From NCBI GenBank assembly GCA_021785395.1, contig JAJYFO010000009.1, positions 1-33,843 of the forward strand: a DNA stretch of 33,843 bases, read 5' to 3'. The DNA comes from a bacterium. GTDB lineage: Bacteria; Cyanobacteriota; Vampirovibrionia; Obscuribacterales; JAKAZS01. Shown piece after piece: positions 18,071 through 26,204 of this stretch; the stretch's first letter is position 1, and every line of letters begins with the position of its first letter. A program made the translations under genes and the position numbers. The notes under the pieces were generated by a model. That model was not told the DNA's origin. It saw only the letters and a program-made list of their open reading frames with translations, and did no database searches.

Positions 18071-18448
18071 TTATGGTAATAGACTATCTATTTGACCGGC
18101 TTTTTCTTCCACGAGCTTGATTAGACCTTCTAGATTAATCCTTTGTCCCTTGGAAGTTATTACCATTAGCAGATAGTCTTTAATCTGGTAGAAATGCAGG
18201 ATTACCTGGTCGGTTAAAAGGGTCATTTGGTGCAATTGGCCACGGTTCATTTTTTGGATAGAGACGTCGTTATTGGCAAATAACGTTCCGCTAAGCGCCC
18301 CAATAGTGCCAATGTCTATATTGGGTGGCAAAGACGAGCCAAAGACTTCCCCGCTTTTGGCGATAAGCATCGAACCCATAATACCGTGTTGGCCATTAAA
18401 TGAACCTAATAGGGTTTGTAATTGTGTTTGACTATCAGATACCGACAT
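18071..18448 (-). CDS. Roadblock/LC7 domain protein (MglB-like)
   Basis: This 125-residue protein is essentially one Roadblock/LC7 domain: LQTLLGSFNGQHGIMGSMLI, then AKSGEVFGSSLPP, IGALSGTLFANN and a final beta strand with DYLLMVITSKGQRINL. In bacteria such proteins are partners or GTPase-activating proteins for Ras-like MglA switches, but no MglA gene is in the window. I prefer the ATG at 18448 to an in-frame TTG four codons earlier, since GGA lies six bases before it. It begins about 20 bases after the stop of the secreted OB-like protein, suggesting one transcript with it and perhaps with the SLH protein downstream. Confidence 0.85.
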   Translation of the reverse strand: MSVSDSQTQLQTLLGSFNGQHGIMGSMLIAKSGEVFGSSLPPNIDIGTIGALSGTLFANNDVSIQKMNRGQLHQMTLLTDQVILHFYQIKDYLLMVITSKGQRINLEGLIKLVEEKAGQIDSLLP

Positions 18449-18469
18449 TTGTAATTCCAATTCAATAAT

Positions 18470-19192
18470 TTATTTTTTCTTTTCGTTTATTTCTGGAGGT
18501 AATGAATCTGTTTTTTTATGGTTAGGTTCTTTATTTTTCTTTTTTTCGATTAAATCATCTGAATCGACTACGTCGTCTTCGTCGTCTTTGTCTGGTTTAG
18601 GTGGTTCGAGGCGTTTTAGGTCAATGACGTCGACCCAAGGGTCTCCAAGCGCCATGGAAAATTCGGTGCCCACTATTTCAATTTTGTCGCCATCTTTTAA
18701 TGTTCCGAGCATTTTATTAAAAGTGGTATTATCTTTAGACATCGGTACGGCCAGTTTAAGCTCAGATAAGGGAGTGTGGCTATCGTCACGCAAGACCAGT
18801 ATGGACAAGTAGTCTTTAGAAGACCGCATAGCCGGCTTGTAGTCAAGTGCCAAGCTGGAAAATGCGTAAAACCTTGTTTTGAAGCGTACGTGCTTGTCGA
18901 GGTATTTCTTAGGGTCGTTGACTAGGTCTAAACAGTTAATATCTACTGTGTCTTTGGGAATAATAACTGGCTTCTCTTTACTGGCCTCGGGTTTTTTGTC
19001 GCTGGTATCTGGCTTGACCTTGGTTTGAGCCTTTTTAGCAACAGCATAGGCTGGCAATTTTGACTTGACAGTATTGTCAAGGTTGGCACTCACTCCATTA
19101 GTTGCGCCAAATAGAAGCAAAAGCCCAAAAGCGGCTTTAGATTTTAATGGCACATTGGTTTTATTCTTCTGGCTTTTTGGTGCGATAAGCAT
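18470..19192 (-). CDS. Exported protein with a possible OB-fold domain and charged tail
   Basis: No named family is recognised. The N terminus has Lys residues and a hydrophobic stretch (KAAFGLLLLFGATNGVSANL, residues 19-38) like a signal peptide. After a Lys/Pro-rich linker, residues 85-195 read as a small beta barrel: DLVNDPKKYLDKHVRFKTRF, YLSILVLRDD, LKDGDKIEIVGTEF and PWVDVIDLKRLE, the order seen in OB-fold/tRNA_anti-like exported domains. The end is strongly charged (KDDEDDVVDSDD then Lys-rich). The ATG lacks a clear ribosome site. It heads the minus-strand set with the Roadblock and SLH genes, divergent from mutS across a 213-base gap with no other gene. Confidence 0.65.
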   Translation of the reverse strand: MLIAPKSQKNKTNVPLKSKAAFGLLLLFGATNGVSANLDNTVKSKLPAYAVAKKAQTKVKPDTSDKKPEASKEKPVIIPKDTVDINCLDLVNDPKKYLDKHVRFKTRFYAFSSLALDYKPAMRSSKDYLSILVLRDDSHTPLSELKLAVPMSKDNTTFNKMLGTLKDGDKIEIVGTEFSMALGDPWVDVIDLKRLEPPKPDKDDEDDVVDSDDLIEKKKNKEPNHKKTDSLPPEINEKKK

Positions 19193-19405
19193 GTTGGCAA
19201 CCCGTGGTATATACGAATGATAAAAATAATTTTAAATCTATTTTACGACAATTAGTTTAATTAAAGCATAAAATTAAATTATACAAGCTAACTTTTATAG
19301 TAAATGTTTAAAATTATCATCAATCGTATAAAATTAACGTGTTTGATACATTATTAACAAAAGTTAATTTGTATAAAAACTTATAAGTATAACCGGAGTT
19401 TTACC

Positions 19406-21982
19406 TTGACAATAAGCGAAGATAAGACCAACAATGCCTCAACAGCTCTTATAAAACAGTATTTCGACTTAAAAGCTAAACATAAAGAACATTTCTTGTT
19501 TTTTCGGGTTGGTGATTTTTATGAAATGTTCGATAAAGACGCTGAGCTGGCTGCCAGAGAACTAGAGATTACGCTGACAAGTAAGTCAGATAGTGGATTT
19601 GAAACTGGTAAAATACCTATGGCTGGAGTTCCAGCCAAGTCTTACGAGACCTATGTCGCTAAACTTTTGACCAAAGGCTATAGCGTCGCCATTTGTGAGC
19701 AGGTAGGCCAGGTTGGTGCCAACAAAGGCCCGGTTGAACGTGATGTGGTTAGGATTCTAACCCCGGGTACAATTATCGAGTCGCATTTGCTACCGGCTAA
19801 AGAAAACAATTTTTTAGCCTGCTTGGTTCAAGATAAAAACCAATGGGGGCTAGCTTTTGTCGATATTTCGTGCGGACAGTTTTTGGCGACGCAATTATAC
19901 GACAAAGACGTGAACCAAGAAATAGCTAAAATAAACGCCAAGGAAATTCTGGTTAAAACCGTCGTGGTCCAAGATAAAGATTTGAAAATCGATAAAATTG
20001 TCAAAGAAATGCCGCCAATTTGCCATAATAATTCTAAGTATAAAATAACAGCCCTGCAAGAATACGCCTTTAATGAGGATAGAGCTAGGCGCAAGATCCT
20101 CAATTATTTTAATGTCGCTACTGTCGATGGCTTCGGTCTAAATTCTAAGCCGCTGGCGATTATAGCCTGCGGCGTAATTTTAGATTATTTGGAAAAAACC
20201 TGCCCTAGTCAATTGCCTTTTTTCCCAGGTATTGTGAGCTACGAGGCTAGCGAAAGCCTGGAAATAGACGGGCAAACGCAAAGCACGCTAGAGATACTAG
20301 AAACTTTACGTGACAAAAAATTTGAAGGGTCTTTGTTGTGGGCTATCGATAAAACTAAAACGGCTATGGGTAGTAGACTTCTACGCAAGTGGCTGGTAAA
20401 GCCGCTAAAAGATATAAATAAAATCCTAGCCAGGCAATCTGTCACTGAAGAACTACTGCATAACGACAGTTTAAGACATGACTTTGAGTTGGCGTTTAAC
20501 CAGTTAAATGATCTAGAAAGGCTTAGCGTCAAACTGGCTCAAGGTAATGTAAATCCTCGAGACCTTTTGGCGATAGCTGAATCTATAAATAAACTTGAAT
20601 TTTTAAACAACCTTTACCACAGTATTAAAACACCTTATCTAAAAGAATTAACCAATATCGGTGACTTTGCCTTTGAATTGCATAATTTGATTAATCGAGC
20701 TATTGCCAATGACGCACCAAGAGAATTGACCGACGGCAATATTTTTCTAGATAATTACGATGAAAATCTTGACGAGTTACGAAGTTTATTAACCGGTGGC
20801 GAAAACTGGCTAAAACAGCTACAAGAAAATGAAATTCAAAAAACCGGTATTAAAAATTTAAAAGTTTCGTTTAATAGAATTTTTGGCTATTTTATTGAAG
20901 TTACTAATTCGTACAAAAAAAATGTCCCGCCCAATTACATCCGCAAACAGACTTTAGCCAACGGCGAGCGTTATATAACCGACGAATTAAAACAGTTTGA
21001 AACCAAAATTTTATCGGCTAAAGACAAGGCCTGCGATTTAGAGTACAAGTTATTCAGCGATTTAAGAAACCAGTTGAAGTTTTTTGGCCAAGATTTACTC
21101 GAATTGTCTCAAAAAATTGCTACAATCGATGTTTTATTGTCGTTTGCGCTTACGGCTAAAAGCAATAATTATGTAAAACCACAAATCGATGACTCGTTAA
21201 TTTTAGATATAAAAGACGGGCGTCACCCAGTTCTTGAGGCTTTATTGCCTAAAAATACGTATCAGGCCAATGATTTGTACCTAGTTGGTGATAATAGTAC
21301 CAATGAGTTGATTATTCTAACCGGACCCAATATGTCTGGCAAGTCTAGCTATTTGCGGCAGACAGCGCATATAGTAATAATGGCCCAGCTTGGTTCTTTT
21401 GTTAGCGCCAAATCTGCTCATATAGGTATTGTTGACCGTATTTTTACAAGAATTGGGGCAAGCGATGACGTGACATCAGGCCAGTCTACTTTTTTGGTGG
21501 AAATGACCGAAACTACGCAATGCTGCATTCTGTCAACCAAAAGGTCTTTAATCCTGCTTGACGAGGTCGGTCGTGGTACTAGCACATACGATGGTGTCGC
21601 CATTGCCTATAGTGTGGCTGAGTATTTGGCGCTAGAAGTTCGAGCCAGGACAATTTTTGCCACGCATTATCATGAATTAAACTCACTTAGTCAAAAATAT
21701 CCGCAAATAGAGAATTTTCAGGTTCTAGTAAGCGAGCTTAATGGCTCGGTCGAATTTTTGCACAAAGTAGCTCCTGGTAAAGCCGATAAAAGCTATGGTA
21801 TTCATGTAGCTTCTATGGCCGGTTTACCCGTTTCAATTATTAATCGAGCCAAATTCCTTATGTCTAAAATGGAAAGTAAAAGTGCTGCTGGCTCAATTCT
21901 AGAACAAAAAGGTAAAAACAAGAAAGACAGCGAGGAAAATTCTGGTGTCATTCAATTGACATTATTCGATAGCCTAAATTAG
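19406..21982 (+). CDS. mutS: DNA mismatch repair protein MutS
   Basis: MutS binds mispaired bases and recruits MutL. The mismatch-contact motif is intact: Phe38-Tyr-Glu40 in VGDFYEMF. The connector, lever and clamp regions follow. The ABC-type ATPase has the Walker A GPNMSGKSS at 640-648, Walker B with LLDEVGRGTSTYDG (Asp719, Glu720) and the His loop FATHYHEL. At 858 residues it is a full-length MutS1. The start is TTG, supported by GGAG at 19395-19398 seven bases upstream. No mutL is near. The gap before it holds the short palindrome TTAACAAAAGTTAA at 19354. Confidence 0.97.
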   Translation: MTISEDKTNNASTALIKQYFDLKAKHKEHFLFFRVGDFYEMFDKDAELAARELEITLTSKSDSGFETGKIPMAGVPAKSYETYVAKLLTKGYSVAICEQVGQVGANKGPVERDVVRILTPGTIIESHLLPAKENNFLACLVQDKNQWGLAFVDISCGQFLATQLYDKDVNQEIAKINAKEILVKTVVVQDKDLKIDKIVKEMPPICHNNSKYKITALQEYAFNEDRARRKILNYFNVATVDGFGLNSKPLAIIACGVILDYLEKTCPSQLPFFPGIVSYEASESLEIDGQTQSTLEILETLRDKKFEGSLLWAIDKTKTAMGSRLLRKWLVKPLKDINKILARQSVTEELLHNDSLRHDFELAFNQLNDLERLSVKLAQGNVNPRDLLAIAESINKLEFLNNLYHSIKTPYLKELTNIGDFAFELHNLINRAIANDAPRELTDGNIFLDNYDENLDELRSLLTGGENWLKQLQENEIQKTGIKNLKVSFNRIFGYFIEVTNSYKKNVPPNYIRKQTLANGERYITDELKQFETKILSAKDKACDLEYKLFSDLRNQLKFFGQDLLELSQKIATIDVLLSFALTAKSNNYVKPQIDDSLILDIKDGRHPVLEALLPKNTYQANDLYLVGDNSTNELIILTGPNMSGKSSYLRQTAHIVIMAQLGSFVSAKSAHIGIVDRIFTRIGASDDVTSGQSTFLVEMTETTQCCILSTKRSLILLDEVGRGTSTYDGVAIAYSVAEYLALEVRARTIFATHYHELNSLSQKYPQIENFQVLVSELNGSVEFLHKVAPGKADKSYGIHVASMAGLPVSIINRAKFLMSKMESKSAAGSILEQKGKNKKDSEENSGVIQLTLFDSLN

Positions 21983-22022
21983 TTTTATTAAATATGTGTT
22001 TATGGTTTGTAAAGGAGGAATT

Positions 22023-22298
22023 ATGCAAAAAGGGAATTCAATACTGGTCTATTTAATTTGTTTGAATATTATAGGTTCATTTATTCCATTATCAGCTATG
22101 GCTGGTCCGATTCGCCGCATGGTAAGACATGAAATGATGAAAGAAGAAATGCAAAACAAACAAAAGGCCAACAAAAATAAAACTGATAAAACTGGTAAAG
22201 ATGCTAGCGAAAATAAATCTGACAAAACGGCTAAAGACTCTAACGAAAATAAATCTGGCTCTAGTACCGATAATGCAAAAGACAAGGCTGTCAAGTAA
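22023..22298 (+). CDS. Small exported Lys/Asn-rich protein
   Basis: The start is the ATG at 22023, with a strong AAAGGAGG site at 22011-22018; an upstream TTG lacks one. The 91-residue product has a signal peptide (about residues 1-28, ending Ala-Met-Ala-Gly), then a basic helix (IRRMVRHEMMKEEMQNKQK) and a repetitive charged tail with NKTDKTGKDASE, NKSDKTAKDSNE and NKSG. No known family. It follows mutS by 40 bases but is unlikely to share its function. A 6-bp hairpin with AACG loop at 22291-22306 overlaps the stop codon. Confidence 0.65.
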   Translation: MQKGNSILVYLICLNIIGSFIPLSAMAGPIRRMVRHEMMKEEMQNKQKANKNKTDKTGKDASENKSDKTAKDSNENKSGSSTDNAKDKAVK

Positions 22299-22400
22299 CG
22301 ACTTGATTATATAAGTAGATATACCAAATTTTTTTTTATTAAAACTATTGCTGGTATACTAAAACCACTTTAAATAATCATTTAAAGGATTTTTTTGCTT

Positions 22401-23591
22401 ATGAACGGTAAATTTAAAATCAATTTTAAACTAGAATTTGCCATTATATTTTTTATTGTATTGGCGTTTAGTCAATTACTTTTAGCCCGAAATACCCAAG
22501 CCCAGAATAACCAGCTAAAGCCAGAAAAACCTTGTTTGGCTGGCGACAACAATAATTCTGATACTGGTTCTACTTTTGACCTTAAGGAAAATTATAATAA
22601 TTCTATAACTTACTCTAGTCGCCAAAATAATAAGGGAATTAATCCTATCCAGATTGGCCAAGTTAGCGATTTTAACTTAAAAACTTCTATATACGCTGAT
22701 AATGCGCCATTAGCGCCGTCTTTTTGGCTAAAGGCGGTTCACCCTGAATTTTCTCTAACAGCGCAAAAATCGAACCGACAAATTATTGAGGTTATAGGTG
22801 GTGCTGACTCGGTAGGCCCATTGCTTAATCAGATGGGACTTATGTTTACACGGGTTGGCGTGGATGATTTGTCCCAAATTTTATCTGGTAAAACCAGAAT
22901 TTTGGCTATCGATTGCTGTGGTGAACCCTATATATCAGATAAGTTAATAATTGCCAATAACTCTGGTATCGCAAATGATACGCTTAAACCTATACATCGT
23001 AAAGACTGGCCAATTATCCGACAATGGGTTGAAAATGGTGGCTATTTGCTTGCTACCGACTGGACTCTGGATAATTTTTTAAGTCAAGCGTTTCCTGGTT
23101 ATCTGTCTTACCAGGGCAATAACGGTATGGCAAATATTGTGCAAGCGCTACCTAAAGGGCAATATCGGTCAGTTTTTGGCCAAACTGTAAACGTTAATAG
23201 TGGCTCATTGGTTACTAGTTTGCGCAGTTTAGATGTAATGTTTTTGGGCGAAGGTCTACTCGTACCAGTTTCTGTAACTGGTCAGGATCCGGCTTTGTTC
23301 AATGGAACTAGAGGGTTGCCAAATAACTGGGCGATGGCCGGTTTGCTAGGAGTCCAAGTCGATGGTGCTAGTGGCTTGAGGGTTTTGGTAGAACCAGTGG
23401 CGGTTAAACCATATTCAGAGTTGGGTCCAATAGCTTGTGAATTTTCTTGTGGTAAAGGGCACGTATTATATTTAACTGGTCATTTTTGCAATAGAACAAA
23501 TAATGCTAATTTTGATATAATAAGAATGGACTTAAAAACGGCTATGTTTACGAATTTTATTATTTTTGGACTTGAAGATAATTTAAAATGA
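22401..23591 (+). CDS. Exported protein with a class-I amidotransferase-like (GATase/ThuA-type) core
   Basis: A signal anchor (about residues 8-35, ending with Thr-Gln-Ala-Gln) is followed by a disordered 80 residues. From about 120 the pattern is alpha/beta: RQIIEVIGGADSVGPLLNQM, TRILAIDCCGEPYIS, IIRQWVENGGYLLATDW (a strand-turn after a helix, as in ThuA and GATase-like folds), GLRVLVEPVAV and KGHVLYLTGHF near the end. The adjacent Cys-Cys is not in the GATase nucleophile-elbow setting I would expect, so it may be a non-catalytic member. The ATG at 22401 is used; a TTG at 22395 sits closer to AAAGGA. The stop overlaps the ATG of a short ORF (ATGA). Confidence 0.6.
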   Translation: MNGKFKINFKLEFAIIFFIVLAFSQLLLARNTQAQNNQLKPEKPCLAGDNNNSDTGSTFDLKENYNNSITYSSRQNNKGINPIQIGQVSDFNLKTSIYADNAPLAPSFWLKAVHPEFSLTAQKSNRQIIEVIGGADSVGPLLNQMGLMFTRVGVDDLSQILSGKTRILAIDCCGEPYISDKLIIANNSGIANDTLKPIHRKDWPIIRQWVENGGYLLATDWTLDNFLSQAFPGYLSYQGNNGMANIVQALPKGQYRSVFGQTVNVNSGSLVTSLRSLDVMFLGEGLLVPVSVTGQDPALFNGTRGLPNNWAMAGLLGVQVDGASGLRVLVEPVAVKPYSELGPIACEFSCGKGHVLYLTGHFCNRTNNANFDIIRMDLKTAMFTNFIIFGLEDNLK

Positions 23592-23707
23592 TTCAAAAAT
23601 ATTTGTTATATTTAATTAAACCAGACTTATACTTGATTGGCTGTTTAAGCATTGTTTTATTTTTGATACCACTGCTTGGTCGAATTGACTATTTTAACTA
23701 CCGATAG
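23588..23707 (+). pseudogene. 39-codon membrane ORF, probable stump of a gene cut by the ars operon
   Basis: The ATG overlaps the previous stop codon as ATGA, the usual form of translational coupling. The product starts MIQKYLLYLIKPDLYLIGCL and has one hydrophobic stretch (LYLIGCLSIVLFLIPLL) before stopping at 23707. The last 51 bases run antisense through the 3' end of acr3. This looks like the N terminus of a larger membrane protein whose remainder has been replaced by the ars genes. It could also be a true small protein. Confidence 0.4.
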
Positions 23708-24718
23708 CATAACCGGCACTTCGATTAAAACGCCGACTACGGTAGCTAAGGCCGCTCCCGAATTAAAGCCAAACAAACTTATGGCTGTAGCCACAGCCAA
23801 TTCAAAAAAATTGCTAGCACCAATTAGCGCCGAAGGACAAGCCACATTATGCGCTACTTTAAAATGTTTATTGAGTAAATAAGCTAGCGTCGAATTAAAA
23901 TAGACCTGAACCAGAATAGGACAAGCTAGCATGGCGATTATCAGTGGCTGTTTTATGATGGCTTGCCCTTGAAAAGCAAACAAAAGTATCAATGTCGAAA
24001 GTAATGATACCAAAGATACCTGTCCTAATTTTTTGAGTATATGCTGAAACGCTGTATAGCCTTCTTTTAATAGAGATTTGCGCCAGATTTGTGCCATAAA
24101 AACGGGCATGGCTATGTACAGGCCTACCGAAATCAAAAGCGTATCCCAGGGCACACTTATAGAAGAAAGACCAAGCAATAGACCTACTACAGGTGCGAAT
24201 GCAAATACCATAATTAAGTCGTTTAGCGCGACTTGGGTTAGGGTAAAATAAGGGTCACCGTCGGTTAGCTGACTCCACACAAATACCATGGCCGTGCAAG
24301 GAGCTGCGGCTAAAAGGATTAATCCAGCTATGTAGCTGTCTATTTGGTCAATGGGAAGATAAGGGGCAAAGATGTGGCGGATAAAGATATACGCCAAAAA
24401 GGCCATAGAAAACGGTTTGAAGCCCCAATTTATAAGCAGTGTAACCAAAATTCCCTTCCATTGACTTTTAACCTGGTGTAAGGCGGCAAAGTCGATTTTC
24501 ATTAACATAGGTACGATCATAAGCCATATTAAAATGCCAACCGGTATATTGACCTTGGCGATTTCTAGCGACGCAATTAGTTTAAATGGACCGGGAAATA
24601 ACTGTCCTAGCAATATACCGATACCGATGCACATAAATACCCACAGTGTCAGATAGCGTTCGAAAAAGCCAATTTTGGCTTCACTATCTGACACTTGGTT
24701 AGGAGTTGCTGTAGTCAT
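23657..24718 (-). CDS. acr3: Arsenite efflux permease, ACR3 family
   Basis: ACR3 exports arsenite using the proton gradient. The 353-residue protein shows ten hydrophobic helices and the family signature AAAPCTAMVFVWSQLTDGD, with the essential Cys at 141, plus the Gly-Ala-Ser-Asn-Phe-Phe-Glu-Leu-Ala run and the late Glu in VLIEVPVMLSVV. Bacterial ACR3 proteins have this length. It is the last gene of the arsR-arsI-arsC-acr3 set, 57 bases after arsC. Its 3' end overlaps a short plus-strand ORF. It pairs with ArsC, which supplies arsenite from arsenate. Confidence 0.95.
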   Translation of the reverse strand: MTTATPNQVSDSEAKIGFFERYLTLWVFMCIGIGILLGQLFPGPFKLIASLEIAKVNIPVGILIWLMIVPMLMKIDFAALHQVKSQWKGILVTLLINWGFKPFSMAFLAYIFIRHIFAPYLPIDQIDSYIAGLILLAAAPCTAMVFVWSQLTDGDPYFTLTQVALNDLIMVFAFAPVVGLLLGLSSISVPWDTLLISVGLYIAMPVFMAQIWRKSLLKEGYTAFQHILKKLGQVSLVSLLSTLILLFAFQGQAIIKQPLIIAMLACPILVQVYFNSTLAYLLNKHFKVAHNVACPSALIGASNFFELAVATAISLFGFNSGAALATVVGVLIEVPVMLSVVKIVNSTKQWYQK

Positions 24719-24775
24719 CGTTTTCGTTTCTCGTCTATTTACGGCTTGGTTTTTCTTATTTTCTATTTTTTCGTT

Positions 24776-25183
24776 TTATATTTCTTGCGCCAGGGCGCCT
24801 AGTTCGTGCAATAAGTCAGCCACTTTGGTCTTTATCTCGTCACGGATAGATGCGACTTCTTTAGGCGACTTATCCTTGGGGTCAGCCAAAGACCAGTTTT
24901 TCTGTCTTAGCCCGGGTTGGTTTGGACAGACTTGCCCACAGCCCATTGTTACAAGCATTTGAGCCTGGCTAGCTAATTCGTCGGTAAGAAGTTGCGGTTT
25001 GGCATTGGATAGATCTATACCGACTTCTTTCATGGCGTCTAAGACTACTGCGTGTATTGTGTCAGCCGGAGCCGTTCCGGCTGACACAGCTGTAACCTTG
25101 CTCAAGTCAGCCATCTGGTTAAAAAAGGCCGCCGCCATTTGAGAGCGGCCAGCATTATGGACGCAGGCAAATATTACTTTCAT
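24776..25183 (-). CDS. arsC: Arsenate reductase, low-molecular-weight phosphatase type
   Basis: It reduces arsenate to arsenite. The phosphatase-like loop is Cys7-Val-His-Asn-Ala-Gly-Arg13-Ser. The redox relay pair is Cys82 and Cys86 in TMGCGQVCP, and the Trp-Ser-Leu-Ala-Asp-Pro segment closes the site. This cysteine set is typical of thioredoxin-linked ArsC. At 135 residues the length is standard. Its ATG overlaps the arsI stop by four bases (25180-25183), so translation is coupled. Confidence 0.95.
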   Translation of the reverse strand: MKVIFACVHNAGRSQMAAAFFNQMADLSKVTAVSAGTAPADTIHAVVLDAMKEVGIDLSNAKPQLLTDELASQAQMLVTMGCGQVCPNQPGLRQKNWSLADPKDKSPKEVASIRDEIKTKVADLLHELGALAQEI

Positions 25184-25665
25184 TTATCTTTAACCTTTAA
25201 CGTCGCAACTATATCTTGCGTAGCTTGTGGTTTGCAGCACGCTGATTTTTTTGCCATAGGTATTTGATCGTGTGACAGGTTTTTATCTTGTCCGTAAACG
25301 GTCGATGTATTAGTGGTGTAAAACGTCTCCCAAGCAATTCCTTGGCAGTCGATGACCCAAGCTTTGTCAGACTCAGCATAGCAGCATGTGGTATTACCTT
25401 CGTCCAGTATTTCCATATTGGCAGTTTTAAGCTGTTGTGTTAATTCTTTAAGCTCGTCTTGACTATCGGCTTGTATACCCAAATGGTCTAAACCTGGCTC
25501 TAAACCAGGTCTTACAGAAATCGCAAAATTGACGAAAGGGTCATTGAGCATCCATTTGGCGTAATCATCTTTTATAACTGTTGGCTTGGCGTCAAACAAC
25601 TTGGTGTAGAATTTAGCCGACTGTTCGATACAATCTACTGAAACGTGAACGTGGAACCTTTTCAT
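25180..25665 (-). CDS. arsI: ArsI/CadI-type vicinal oxygen chelate protein, probable C-As lyase
   Basis: ArsI breaks the carbon-arsenic bond of trivalent methylated or aromatic organoarsenicals using Fe(II) and O2. The family marks are present: Cys94-Cys95 in NTTCCYAESDKAWV, His61 in LDHLGIQ, and Glu113 in AWETF as metal-site residues, with His5 where other members have Gln or His. A Cys-Cys pair also lies in the C-terminal extension (KKSACCKPQ). At 161 residues it matches ArsI and CadI. AGAGG precedes the ATG. The 142-base gap to arsR shows a 21-base imperfect direct repeat (CAAGTCT..AATATT) but no gene I accept. Confidence 0.88.
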   Translation of the reverse strand: MKRFHVHVSVDCIEQSAKFYTKLFDAKPTVIKDDYAKWMLNDPFVNFAISVRPGLEPGLDHLGIQADSQDELKELTQQLKTANMEILDEGNTTCCYAESDKAWVIDCQGIAWETFYTTNTSTVYGQDKNLSHDQIPMAKKSACCKPQATQDIVATLKVKDK

Positions 25666-25807
25666 TAATATTTACCTCTATTATCGTTATTTAGTTAAGG
25701 TCAAGTCTAAAAAATATTCTGGACAATTTTTTGTTAATATTTCATCTGGCTTGTCACTTGATTTAGGGCAAGTCTCATAAATATTTTGGTAGTGGGAAAT
25801 TTTTTTT

Positions 25808-26107
25808 TTAACATTTACCCCCATTGTCGCTGCAGCAGTTCTCGACCAAAAAATTAATCAACGCGTTCATATTGTCGTAATTGGCTGCGTATATAATTGA
25901 ACGACTCTTACGTCTAGCTGTTATCAAGCCAGCGTTGGTCAACTCTTTTAGATGAAAAGACATGGTTGCTTTAGGCAGGCCAAAATAATCGCTTAATTCG
26001 CCAGCTGCCATACCCGTTTTGCCTTTTCTAACGAGTAGCCTAAATATATCCAGGCGCGATTCTTGCGCTAGGGCTGTTAATGATTTGACGGCGTTTGATT
26101 TTTCCAT
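25808..26107 (-). CDS. arsR: ArsR-family arsenic-responsive repressor
   Basis: This 99-residue winged-helix protein should repress the operon and release DNA on binding arsenite. The recognition helix is in LPKATMSFHLKELTNAGLI, and the wing is ARRKSRSIIYAANY. The classic Cys-Val-Cys in the DNA-binding helix is missing. Instead the C terminus ends Cys91-Cys92-x6-Cys99, close to the site known from Acidithiobacillus ferrooxidans ArsR (Cys95, Cys96, Cys102). This is the first gene of the minus-strand operon and has a palindrome just upstream. Confidence 0.93.
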   Translation of the reverse strand: MEKSNAVKSLTALAQESRLDIFRLLVRKGKTGMAAGELSDYFGLPKATMSFHLKELTNAGLITARRKSRSIIYAANYDNMNALINFLVENCCSDNGGKC

Positions 26108-26119
26108 TACTCTAAAAAT

Positions 26120-26144
26120 TTATAATTCTATATTTCCATTATAA
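26120..26144 (-). promoter_or_regulatory. Candidate ArsR operator overlapping a -10 box
   Basis: TTATAAT (26120-26126) and ATTATAA (26138-26144) are perfect inverted repeats 11 bases apart, 12 bases upstream of the arsR start codon. On the minus strand the distal arm contains TATAAT, so a bound repressor would cover the promoter. No clear -35 box is seen. Confidence 0.55.
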
Positions 26145-26204
26145 TCGAAATGTTTTTGAGCGCGTAGATTGAAAATATTTCGTTACAAACTTTAATAACG
26201 CCTA

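Noticed and set aside
25680-25800. Startless minus-strand frame between arsR and arsI reading YETCPKSSDKPDEILTKN and on to a stop
   Set aside because: It looks protein-like and the 21-base direct repeat lies within it, but there is no ATG, GTG or TTG in frame, so I do not call a gene.
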